A stretch of 64,000 nucleotides of DNA from Neodontobutis hainanensis (taxonomy: Eukaryota; Chordata; Actinopteri; Gobiiformes; Odontobutidae). Position numbers and translations under genes: made by a program. Positions within the stretch are counted from its first letter, which is position 1. The number at the start of each line of letters is the position of its first letter. This document shows, piece by piece, positions 35,773-45,278 of the stretch. The notes beneath the pieces are model-generated. The model was not told the DNA's origin, searched no databases, and worked only from the letters and a program-made list of their open reading frames with translations. The stretch spans positions 43,838 through 107,837 of the forward strand of contig JALDNG010002548.1 in assembly GCA_024349245.1 (NCBI GenBank), in the 5' to 3' direction.

Positions 35773-36728
35773 CGAACAGAACCCGAAGCCGAGGAAGACA
35801 AAAACATTTTTTTTTTATCCCTGATATCTTCAATTTTATTAAATAAAGAAATCTAAAAAGTCTTGTGCACTAAAACGAGAGGCGTCTTCAGTTGTTTTTG
35901 GTTGGATAAGTTTAGCAACTGTCCCAAAGAGAAACCTGGGGTTATGCCAGTTTTCTCTGATTAGAGTTGAAAAATAGGTAGTCTTTGCAGTGCTGAGGGC
36001 GTGCTTATAGGTGTTTACACACAAACACCACTTTTGATAATTTAGATTTGTTTTTGACTTGCGCCATTTGCAGGCCTGTTTCAAAGCCTGGGTTTCCTCG
36101 TTATACCATGGCGTAGGTCGTCTGGTTGGTCTGGGCTATGTCCTGAGGGGTGTCACTGAGTCGGTGATGGCCGAGAGGGTTGCATGGACCTCCTTTATTT
36201 AGGCCTCTACTGAGTTTCCAGGTGGAGTTAAATTAGGAAGAACATCTGTCAGCCGTGTGGCAATCATTTCCATTGCAGCTGCGCTAAAAGAGGCTTTATT
36301 TAGTGGCAGAAAAATATTGGGCTAAAGCCAAGTTTCACAAAGACAAAGTTAATCCAAGCTGTGAGTAATAAGTATTAAGATAGAGACCGCACATTCAGAA
36401 GACCGATCTTCAGTCTTGATGTAAAGCCTGCATTTGAAGGCTGGTCCAGTGGAGAGACAGTGACAGGGAGCTGTTGAGCTCTAACAGTTCTGCTGGGTTT
36501 AAAAGATTGCATCTGAGTTATTATAACATGAGGACAGGATGCTTTTGGGTCACTGACTCTGTGAGTTTTCAGATGTGTTTGAGGACTAAATAACAGATTT
36601 AGGAAGTAGACATCAGGATACCACGGCCTAACCAGACAACTAAAAGCTTCTACATTATCCAGTTCCACACCCGCACTATCATGACTAGCAGGTTCTCTAA
36701 TTCCTGCGACCTGCTGAGATTCCTTGTG

Positions 36729-37401
36729 TCAAATGCACCGAATGCACCTGTCTATATTACTAGACAAAATGGTAGCACCATGTCCAGTAGGATGCAGGCC
36801 GTCTGCCCTCAGCAGGCCTGGACGGCCCCAGAAATAAGGCCAGTTATTCACAAAACCATAACCTTTCTGACTACAATACCGGGCCAGCCACCGGTTCATG
36901 GAAACTAATCTGCTATACTGTTCATCACTACCCCTTAACGGGAGGGGGCCAGAGACAATTAATTGATGCCAACTCATCTTGTTTCCAAGAGTCCTGGCTA
37001 GGCTATCTTTGGTTACCTCAGACTGCCTCTTTCTCACATTATTGGTGCCGACATGAATAACTATCTGCTTGTATGTAGTGCCAGTATGTGTCTGAGGAAA
37101 CTGTCCCTCCCTGTGTGATGTCAGCACCCTAAGATTGGCCTCTATGTCGGAACCGGGACAAACGTAGCACTCTTTGCAACAACTGCCGAAACAGCTGAGC
37201 CACAAATGGAGCTATCGCTAGCAGGACTGCTATCAGACCTGCATCTGATACCATCAGGAAACCCGACACATCTAAAGTAACCAAACCCTGTCTATGCTGA
37301 TCTAGCTGCTCTAACTCACAAACACGTCTCTCTAATAGAGACAATCTGTTTAGTAATACCGAACAAGAATGGCAAACCATTGCCACAAGCAACAACAACA
37401 C
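36729..37401 (-). CDS. L2 ORF1 with SGNH/GDSL esterase-like domain
   Basis: The minus-strand frames begin with a Cys-containing coiled-coil-like N-terminus (MVCHSCSVLLNRLSLLERRV, 37,401 side). They continue into an SGNH-hydrolase-like region: IVIHVGTNNVRKRQSE, VSGPLPLRGSDEQYSRL and LLRADGLHPTGHGATIL. GTNN and DGLHPTGHG correspond to the third and fourth blocks of the esterase fold (catalytic Asp and His in DGLH). Esterase-type ORF1 proteins are known in CR1/L2-clade LINEs. A frame shift separates the N-terminal part from the domain near 37,150. The Ser-nucleophile block upstream was not clearly seen. Confidence 0.65.
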
Positions 37402-37883
37402 AGAATAGCTTAGCTAAGCTAGTGTACGTACAGCTAAGTCAAGCCAACTGTTCACAACTCACAATGATAAATTCTAACACACACAGCAGAACTAACCACA
37501 AGTTAAACAAAAAAAAACCCTGTAAACACAACAAAACTAACCACCAGTAAGACAACAATGATAACAAACAAACAATTGAGGTATGTTCAGGGCTAATTAA
37601 AATGCTAAAAACCTGCTAGCAGGTTAGCTAGCACAAAGAGAAGTGCTCTGTTCACAAAACGGCAGCAAATCTATTACTAAACTCTAGCAGAAATATAACC
37701 AGAATAACAATGAATAAGGTGTGGTGCACAGTTAAAGTGTACAATGTTTAAGAAATAATAAATGCGTAACTTTAGAAAAATGCCAGGAGAGATACACTCG
37801 CCTCATTGTTAGCGTCCTCCGGGATGGAGGGACTGGGATGCGTCCTCCGTCCACCAGGTGAAAAATCAAAGAATCACGCTAAC

Positions 37884-38005
37884 TGTAATTCCCCCAAGTA
37901 CTTTAGACACAAGTGGTTTCCTCAACTGATGAACTTATTATCATCCATTTTTCAATAGAGCAATAAAAACACAGTGAAAACTGATGAAACACACAGATAA
38001 AAGCC
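37884..38005 (-). repeat. BEL/Pao left (3') LTR remnant
   Basis: TGTAATTCCCCCAAGTACTT through ACACACAGATAAAA matches 43,062-43,185 with scattered differences. After 38,005 the match stops and pol-coding sequence begins. Confidence 0.8.
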
Positions 38006-38893
38006 CTAATCAGGTAGGTTTCTATGCCAGAGAAATGTTGGTCCTTTGAACCAGTTAGAAGACTTAAGTTGTTCTGCTGCCAAGCCTTGAGAAGCATAGT
38101 CTGCAGGGTTTTGCTCTGACGTGGTGCTTGACTTGATTCTTTGTATGCAATCAAACACTTGAAATCTTCTGGCATCATTATTTATGTTGCCAAGAACAAC
38201 TGTGGAGTCTGTCCAGTCTTTAATGTCTGGGATTTCTAGCTCTGTTCTGAGAAGATCACTGACTCTAACTGCAACAACTGCTGCTGAGAGTTCGAGTCAT
38301 GGGATGGTCATGATACTGGTAGGTGCAACTCCTGACTTAGCCTTTACCAAGCAACAGTGGACTTGATCTGACTCGTTAATGACTTGCAGGTACGAACATA
38401 CGCCATAGCCACTGATGCTGGGATCTGCAAAGTGATGTAGTTTGTATTTCTTGACTTAACCAAAATCTGAAGGAAAAAAACATTTTTGAATTTCGGCTAA
38501 AACGGAAAGATCTTTGATACAGGACACCCACTGGGGTTTTAAGTGTTCTGGAAGTTCTTGATCCCAGTCAACATTTTCTTTGCACATTTGCTGGAGAATC
38601 TGTTTGCCTAACAAAACAAACAATGCGATGAAACCTAAAGGATCATACACAGAGGCTACGGTGGAAAGTACACCTCTTCTTGTGAGTAAGTTAGACTTGA
38701 CTTGAACTCTGAACTTAAAAGAATCTGAGGTAACGCACCATTCTACTCCAAGAACTCTCTCGATGCGTGGAAAACTAAGAAACATATCAAGGTCCTTAAC
38801 TGCAGCACGCTCTTCTTCTGGAATGGTTGTCATTATACTTTCTTTTTTGCATACAAACTTATGGAGTCTTAACCCCCTATCTCTTTCGGTCAT
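38006..38893 (-). pseudogene. BEL/Pao pol fragment (RT end to RNase H region)
   Basis: The frame at 38,893-38,456 carries LRLHKFVCKKESIM, ERVLGVEWCVTSDSFKFRV and TRRGVLSTVASVYDPLGF, a highly conserved BEL/Pao stretch at the end of the reverse transcriptase. Further down, one frame reads NPADYASQGLAAEQL and FKGPTFLWHRN, the block before the integrase. Frames are shifted between these blocks. The integrase itself is absent because the sequence runs straight into the shortened LTR. Confidence 0.8.
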
Positions 38894-39293
38894 TTTTTCT
38901 GTATTGCTGTGTAATGTGACCTCTCCAAATAAAAATGACTGCTGTTATTGAACCCTTTGGATTTTATATACAAGTGTAAGCTCTTTGTAAAGGTAAAAAC
39001 CTCTAGTTTCACCCACAACAGTCAGAATCTCTCTAAGTACTACTGATACATTTTTATACACTTTGGAACACACAGAGAAAATTATTTTTTGTGTCCTCGC
39101 CTGAAATATTTTGTGAAAATAAAGGTGTAAAATGCTTCAGGAGATAGTTGAGGACTAAAACACACTATGGGCCAAAATAATAACTTGATGAGTACTTACA
39201 TTTCAAATTTGAAAAGAATATCTGTAAAAATGAATTTTATACAATTTTTTTTATGTTGGTAGGTCCATGCATTTTCTAGAGGAACCATAGTTT

Positions 39294-39330
39294 ATCCAAA
39301 CTCATCCAAACTCATCCAAACTCATCCAAA
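39294..39330. repeat. Short tandem repeat, 10-base unit
   Basis: CTCATCCAAA is repeated three times exactly from 39,301 with a partial unit (TTATCCAAA) before it. It lies between the BEL pol remnant and the piggyBac C-terminus. Confidence 0.8.
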
Positions 39331-39630
39331 TTGGACACTTTTGGAAAACGTATGAAAAAGTGCAATAAGTTTTGAATGCTTCAACCCACATGCATCAATG
39401 AGGGCTCTACTGAAAGCTTACACCTAGAGGAATCTTATCTACACACTGAGTCACTCTATTAGTTATGTAAATTAATATTCCATGATGAAAAAACATAAAA
39501 AATATGATTCATAAAAATAGTGAAAATGAAAAGTGAAAATTTTTAATAACACAATAATAAGAACAACAAAAACACACTGCACACTATATACATTACATGC
39601 ATTATGCATATATTACAACTGCTCACATTA

Positions 39631-40315
39631 CTAATGTTGTTCTATGTGCCATTCTATATAACAGTCTCTTGTTGGAATAAAACACATAGCAATGTTACAT
39701 GTGGCACATTTTACTGGAATTTTTGCTCCACATTTCTTGCACCTCAGCCTGCCCTGAGTCTTGTCCCCTCCACTGATAATGTGCACCAAGCAATGCTGGT
39801 CACCCGTGGGTCCTTCTTCTTTTTGTGGTGGCTTGGTGCCTCCTGCCTCTGCCAGCTTCAAGACAGGGTTTCCCTGAAGCCCTTCTGGTGCATTGGAACT
39901 TGGCCCTTCCCTTTGCACTGTTCTTTATACAGTATGAAGGCATTCACAATGGCACTGTCCATAAAATGATAAAAGAAAGTCTTATACCATTTTTTTGTTT
40001 CGTGAAGCACCTCGTAATAACCAATGAGTGCGTCCGATAGGTCGACTCCACCCATGTGCCTATAAAAAGAAAATAAAAACAAATATTTTAGCAACATACA
40101 AATACTATTTGGAGACGGATAAAGTCGTGTTATATTATACATACTTATTGTAGTCTTGGATGGCTGGTGGAATGGACACATCTTTCAAAGTCCAACGGCC
40201 AGCATTGTCCTTCACCTTGCGCTCCACTGTCTCTTCTCCGTGGGCCGTGTGCATGGTGGAGCACATGAACCATCACGAGTGTCTTTCCACTGGACAAAGA
40301 GGAGGGGGTCCTATA
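39631..40315 (-). pseudogene. piggyBac transposase C-terminal half
   Basis: Minus-strand frames show HTAHGEETVERKVKDNAGRW (40,230 region), then after an 85-base intron (40,060-40,144; GTATGT...TTTTTATAG) HMGGVDLSDALIGYY and KKWYKTFFYHFMDSAIVNAF. These are signature blocks of the piggyBac (DDE) transposase. The C-terminal Cys-rich domain follows (CKKCGAKIPVKCATCNIAMC, 39,740-39,680) after a frame break near 39,880. The N-terminal half with the first catalytic Asp residues is missing: homology stops at a perfect palindrome, 40,316-40,350, next to the BEL protease remnant. Confidence 0.8.
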
Positions 40316-40350
40316 GTTATAGCCACAAACTTGAAGTTTGTGGCTATAAC
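40316..40350. repeat. 35-base perfect palindrome at a piggyBac/BEL junction
   Basis: GTTATAGCCACAAACTT-G-AAGTTTGTGGCTATAAC. The right arm is BEL-like protease-downstream sequence; the left arm is its inverted copy. It sits exactly where BEL homology changes to piggyBac. Confidence 0.9.
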
Positions 40351-40394
40351 TCAGGCACAACTCGGGAACAACTGTGGTCAGCAGACAGTTCAAG

Positions 40395-42328
40395 TTTAAC
40401 TGGTTCGTTGAAGGTGTCTAGCGAATCTGCAACTTCACTGAGAACAAAGGGTGTGTCACTTTGCGAGTCCAGTAAAGGCAAGGCAATTTTATTTATATAG
40501 CACAATTCATACACTGGGTAACTCAAAGTGCTTTACAAGGACTTCCTTTGTAGGTTGTGTAGCAGTTGAAAAGCCAACAGGAACAATAGCAGCCGTTTGT
40601 TTGTTACCTTCTTGACGTAGAACCACTGGCTGTGGTGGTTACTTGCGGTTCTTGAACTTGAATGTTTGGACTTTGACTTTCGTCACTTGTGTTTGGGTTA
40701 TCCAGTGGTTGTCTTTGTTCTTCTTTGACTCTATCTTCGTGCAGACAGGTAGGATGCTTTTACTGCACTTTTCACAAATGCTGCAGTTTGTACACTTCTT
40801 TGAAAGATGGCTTGGTTTGTCTGGCACAGCTTTATTCAGAAAACTTCTCCATTTGTGTAGATTGTGCTTGGGTTTTTGGCAGAAAGCACATGTCAGTTGT
40901 GGCTTTTCTTGTGTATTAGTGGCTTGAAAGTTACAGCTTGTCAGATTTGTCTGGTTCACTTTGCCTTAGTGACTGTAGCGACGTAACAGGATTACAGGCA
41001 ATCTTGGCTTCTCTTGTTAGAAATGCAACAAACTGGCTGAAGGTGGGAAACTCATTTGTTTGTTCTTCAATTTCAATCATCTTGCGAGTCCAGCTAGCAG
41101 TGAGCCAATCTGGTAGCTTAGAAAGAATCTTTCTGTTCTCATTGCGGTCATTTAAGATTTCTAATAACTTAATGTGACTCATTGCAGCTTCACAACTGCG
41201 TAAGAAGTCTGCTAAGTCTCTTAGCTCAAAACTTTCTTTAGATGTAATTTTGGGCCATGCTTGTAGCTTGTCTCTGTAAGCCTTTGCAATAGTAAATGGA
41301 TTTCTGTACCTTTCTTCAAGGATCTTCCATGAACCAACATTTGCAGATTCGGTTCCGAGCAGGAAATAACCATCAAGTGCATTCTTTGCTTGTTCACTCA
41401 CATATCTCCGGAGGTAGAATATTTTCTCATTCTAAGGAATGTTCTTTTGATCAAAGATTGTTTAAAATTAAAGTTTGTAGTCACTGTATTTCAACAGATC
41501 CCCACTAATCACTGCTGATTCAGGAACATGGATACGGCTTGCGCTTAGTGCACTTGCAAGCAATTTAACAAGGTCTGTTGTAATGTCATTTGGCGGGTTG
41601 CTTACATCTTAGAGAACAACCTGTTCATGAGGAGGAAAACTTAAATCCTTGTGATTCTTGACTACTGTTTCAATCCTAGTAACATCAACCTTCTGCTCCT
41701 CTGTTATACTTGTTTGGTCATACACCTGCATTCTTGCTTGTGCTGCTTTGAGATCTTTGAATGTTTCTAAATGCTGTAACTTTCTTCTCTTTTCATCAAG
41801 TGTTCTTTGCAGAGATGCATACTCTTCTTCTTGTTGAGCTATAAATTTTGCTTCCTCTGCTTCTCTTTCTAAGCGAAGCATTTTCACAAGCATTTCTTTC
41901 TTTGCAGCCTTCTTTCTGACTTCAGCTTCGAGTCTATCAATCTCTTGCTGTTCCTTTTGTTCCTGTAACACTATGAGAACAGCTGGGCTTGCAACCACTT
42001 CTGTTACAGCTTCTTGATGCTTTACAGAGGACCTACTTGAGCGTACAGAGTTCTTTGTAGAAGTAGAGTAGCTTGACTTACTGGTTATTGTTGACTGAAA
42101 AAGGAAGCCTGCATCTGGCCAATCATGTTCCTCTTCCACCACATTTCCATTCAAACAGTTTGAAGCTCTATCTATGATGAACCTTGAGATCTCTACACAA
42201 AGATTCACTATGCAACGTGTCTCTTGATCAGGTGGCGCGAGTCTGCGTAACTCATTGTAAACCTTTTGGACATCTGCAGAAAATCCTGTAACATCCCCAA
42301 CAATATCACTAAACAGGGTTTCACTCAA
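40395..42328 (-). pseudogene. BEL/Pao gag and protease
   Basis: The N-terminal part (42,328-41,609) has a long acidic/basic coiled-coil stretch (EVRKKAAKKEMLVKMLRLER). After a frame break, 41,401-40,931 carries the conserved gag core (YFLLGTESANVGSWKILEER, LRDLADFLRSCEAAMSHI), and 40,959-40,639 a Cys/His region (CAFCQKPKHNLHKW). The protease stretch is at about 40,480-40,395 (LPLLDSQSDTPFVLSE; DSQSDT is the BEL form of the aspartic-protease DTG-like site). A short LINE tail (40,478-40,546) is inserted at the start of the protease. Gag would assemble the particle and the protease would mature it; breaks prevent both. Confidence 0.8.
40478..40546 (-). repeat. LINE/SINE 3' tail in the BEL protease
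   Basis: CAATTTTATTTATATAGCAC and AAAGTGCTTTACAA are the conserved 3' terminus of a common teleost L2-type retroposon. It interrupts the BEL frame between the gag-pol linker and the LLDSQSDT site. Confidence 0.6.
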
Positions 42329-43360
42329 AGGATCTGTTTGTGATAGGGGTTTCTTGGATGATCTTGCATGTATTCTTTATTTATTATAAATTTAGTTGAA
42401 TCATTGTTGGAGTGACTTTTTTTTCTCATCCTACATTTCCTTTCCCTTCTTTGTGAGTGTTTTTACTCTTTCACTTCTTCTCGGTTGAGTGAGTGTTTTT
42501 TCTTTAGAATCATTAGCAGAATCAACATCCTGATTTTCTTTTGGCTTGTGGGGCTCTGCACTAACCTCAACTTGAACTGGAGGCTCGCTTGGCTCAGTCA
42601 TTTCAACGTTCTACCAGCTAATTTAAATTGTCACTTAAATAGTGTAAAATATCTTTATCTATTATCAAACTTAAATGCCTCTTATATCTGAACTTGGGCG
42701 TTAAATTATGTAATCTAAATGTAACTTAAATGTAGTTTACATCACATTAAATATTACCAAATCTAATCAAAATGTTCTTGGACCCTTAAACTTTCAAATA
42801 AAGTACAGTCTTCACATTACTGTTACGAATGTACAAATATAAATCAGATGTACAGATTCTTGTTAGCTTATGCTAGTATCTTTGTAGACAGAGAAGCCTT
42901 CATGGCAGGCGATGACTTTTGAGAGTCCAACTTCTTATGGCCTTATCTTGAGTTGTTGCTTCTCAAACTGCGAGTTGTCACGTGCCGTGCATGCTGTTGG
43001 TTTTACTGTCCCTTGGTAACAACTTGTGCTCCACTCGCTGATGGACAGTCCGAGTTTTCACTGTAATTCCCCCAATTACTTTAGACACAAGTGGTTTCCT
43101 CCACTGATGTATTTATTAGCATCCGTCTTTCAATAGAGCCATAAAAACACCGTGAAAACTGATGATACACACAGATAAAACAACAATTAGCTTAATAAAA
43201 ATAAGTAAAAGTGATAATTACATTAACTTCTTCTAGAAAATAAAACAGGCAAAACTAGGGATGAACCGAAATAAAAATTCTTGGTCGAAACCAAAAACCG
43301 AAAATGAGGAAACCAAACCGCTTTGGGTCCCTTGGGAGAAAGGCGCTATATAAATCCAAA

Positions 43361-43361
43361 C

Positions 43362-43394
<33 letters not shown>

Positions 43395-43395
43395 C
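43361..43395. repeat. (ATT)n microsatellite
   Basis: About 11 ATT units immediately after GGCGCTATATAAATCC, the tail signature of an L2-type retroposon inserted in the hAT. Confidence 0.9.
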
Positions 43396-44096
43396 ACTTC
43401 TGGGGATGGGGGCTTCAGACAGATAACCATCTAGATATTGAGGTTGAGCTTGTCACCTGCCTGACATTTGAGAAAGATTTTAGAGTTTATTTAAATAGTT
43501 CCAGTGCATAAATAAATGTATCAAATATATCTAGCAGAAATATGACATATTTATAATAAAATGTAATATATAGTCCTAGTATAGTCATACAGTACTATAG
43601 TATAATAAGAACGGATTAGACTAACTATTATTATTATTTGAAGCACTCTCTTCAGGATTTTACTGAATATATCAGACAACAAGGGTGCATGCCCCTCATG
43701 TAGTGCAGAGAGACAAGTATTTTTTCTGTGCTCTGATCTCCTCCTGCGTTGGATGCTGCTGCTTCTCCACGTGGGTCTCCGCATCCATCGCGGCCAGGAT
43801 CATATTTCCACATCCAATTAAGCTTGGTCTTTATAACGCAGATCAAGTACAGTCGCGATGAAGTGCAGAGGATCCAAATAGAGCTCAGACATCTAAGTGA
43901 AACTTGTACTGACAGACTTTAAGAGTGTACTTTTTATTGTTTTCACTCCGTGGTCCGTCTCAACCTCTTTGCTTAGGAGACGCTTTAGTGCTGCAATTAA
44001 AGGAATAACGTCAGCTACATATGCATCAGAGGAGCTGATCTCTTTAGTTAGCTGCTCAAAGTGGGCAAGAAGATAGAGAATGTTCTCTATTAAGAC

Positions 44097-44539
44097 TAGT
44101 GATGCTCCGATTGATCGGCCACCGATCATGATCGGCCAATATTGACTAAAAAGAGCTTGATCGGTGAACCCCAAAAGCGCCCGATCAAAAAAGCAGATCG
44201 CGTGGCGTAAATAGTGCGACTTTTTCACACGTGCATGCAGTGTTGCCAACTTAGCGCCTTTGCCGCTATATTTAGCGAGTATTAATACCCCTCTAGAGAC
44301 ACATTTTCAAAAAAGTGAGTAGCGACAAATCTAACAACTTTTTCTGGAGACTTTTGGAGACTTTCTGAAGTGAAAGCACACATCGTTCTTATTCTTCTCA
44401 ATGAGCAGCGGGTGCTACCATTGGCCCCACCCCTATCCCAATGCACTCACAGGCACAGCAGCCCCTCCCAACTGCAGTCAGAGCAGGAGTTGTTCACCCC
44501 TCCAACTTGGCCCCAAAAATGCTGATCGGAGCAGCTCTA
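44097..44539. mobile_element. 443 bp hAT MITE nested in the hAT
   Basis: Ends TAGTGATGCTCCGATTGATC and GATCGGAGCAGCTCTA form a terminal inverted repeat with a few mismatches. The flanks are identical 8-mers, ATTAAGAC (44,089-44,096 and 44,540-44,547). Several GATCGG motifs lie near the left end. No coding capacity. It interrupts the host hAT's transposase relic. Confidence 0.9.
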
Positions 44540-45098
44540 ATTAAGACCCACTGGTGTGAAGTGAATGTCGCGGGGAGCTTGTGGTCTGCGCTATATGCAT
44601 CCAAGACTCGCTTTTGCACAAAGAGGCTTTGCAACATGTAAAAAGTGCTGTTGCAGGTCGCGGTTTCTGTATGCATCATCACAACGTTTTGGCCGTATAG
44701 TTTTGGTGATGAAAGTCTTTTGGTCGAAAACCGAAAATGCACATTTGGGCCATTTTCGGGCGAAAATTTTCGTTGGCCGAATATTTGGTGTATCCCTAGC
44801 AAAACTAACCTCGTTGGCTGAGTACCATGAGAGGGATTAGCTTTGGAGATCGTCTATCCTTTACCTTATACATTTAAACTTTAACTTTTAGCTTAAATAT
44901 TCTCTTAAACTTGTATCTGTGGAGATTGCTACTTCTACTCTAATCAATCTACCACTGCGTATACGAAAGCCAAACACTGCGCTACAGCGCCCTCTGTTGA
45001 CACTTCACAAAATACACCAAATAACAGTATACACAGAAAACTAACAGAAATGAAAATGTGGCAGTTACACTAACTCTTCCTGTTCTCTTAAGGAAAAC

Positions 45099-45278
45099 AT
45101 GCCTCGGACCCCTGTGTTCACTGTTCAGCTGGGCAACAGTGCCTACAACAACAACCTTAACCAGAGCCAGGAGCCTGAGGGCTACAGCAGCTTGTATTAC
45201 CATGACAACAACCTGGTGTCGGGCTCTCCGGAGGCCCTCATCCAACACCTGCTCCCCACTCTGGACTACTACCCCGAT
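45099..45278 (+). CDS. rasgef1b: rasgef1b coding exon 1 (start codon)
   Basis: An acceptor, CTCTTAAG, ends at 45,092, six bases before the ATG, so the 5'UTR is completed in an upstream exon. Sixty codons, MPRTPVFTVQLGNSAYNNNL to DYYPD, end at donor GAT/GTGAGA. The SPEALIQHLLPTLDYYPD block is the family hallmark just before the RasGEF_N domain. Confidence 0.92.

Larger units (their letters stand above)
32375..37860 (-). mobile_element. L2-clade LINE with nested hAT, inactive
   Basis: Minus-strand non-LTR retrotransposon. In its own 5'-3' order it has ORF1 (37,401-36,729), an internally shortened endonuclease region (36,668-36,100), reverse transcriptase (35,772-34,593) and a C-terminal region (32,653-32,381). 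It ends near a TGATTGATTGATCA-type tail at about 32,390. A 1.8 kb hAT element (32,831-34,606) splits its 3' third. Frameshifts and the endonuclease deletion make it inactive. It occupies the presumed first intron of rasgef1b in antisense. Confidence 0.8.
43257..44798 (-). mobile_element. hAT element in the BEL LTR, with nested MITE
   Basis: Ends AGGGATGAACCGAA and TTTGGTGTATCCCTA are inverted repeats. Both flanks read GCAAAACT (43,249-43,256 and 44,799-44,806), an 8-base target duplication; one base at the edge is ambiguous between repeat and element. Subterminal sequences at both ends contain CCGAAAATG/CATTTTCGG motifs. The interior has a transposase relic on the minus strand (FEQLTKEISSSDAYVADVIP at about 44,060; GVKTIKSTLL at about 43,940), typical of ZBED4-like hAT transposases, and an (ATT)n run at 43,361-43,395. 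Confidence 0.85.
37884..45069 (-). mobile_element. BEL/Pao LTR retrotransposon, multiply interrupted
   Basis: The two outer ends read TGTAATTCCCCC (37,884) and GCAGTTACA (45,069), i.e. TG...CA ends. They are flanked by the same 5 bases, CTAAC, at 37,879-37,883 and 45,070-45,074, a target duplication of the length LTR elements make. Between them, on the minus strand, lie a BEL/Pao gag, protease and part of pol. The left (3') LTR keeps only about 122 bases and joins directly to pol, so the integrase end and inner LTR were deleted. A piggyBac fragment replaces much of the reverse transcriptase, and the right LTR holds a hAT. The element is dead. Its right edge is 18 bases from the acceptor dinucleotide of the rasgef1b start exon. 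Confidence 0.85.
43062..45069 (-). repeat. BEL/Pao right (5') LTR, split by a hAT
   Basis: It starts TGTAATTCCCCCAATTACTT and, after removal of the hAT (43,257-44,798) and its duplicated 8-mer, is about 458 bases long. It ends GTGGCAGTTACA at 45,069. TGTAA and TTACA at the two ends form the short terminal inverted repeat of the LTR. Confidence 0.75.

Noticed and set aside
38006..38893. A cellular reverse transcriptase or domesticated pol gene
   Set aside because: Frames are shifted, the integrase is deleted, and it sits between BEL LTRs with a target duplication, so it is a dead retroelement.
44982..45248. Minus-strand 88-codon ORF over the rasgef1b start exon
   Set aside because: Antisense shadow of the conserved coding exon.
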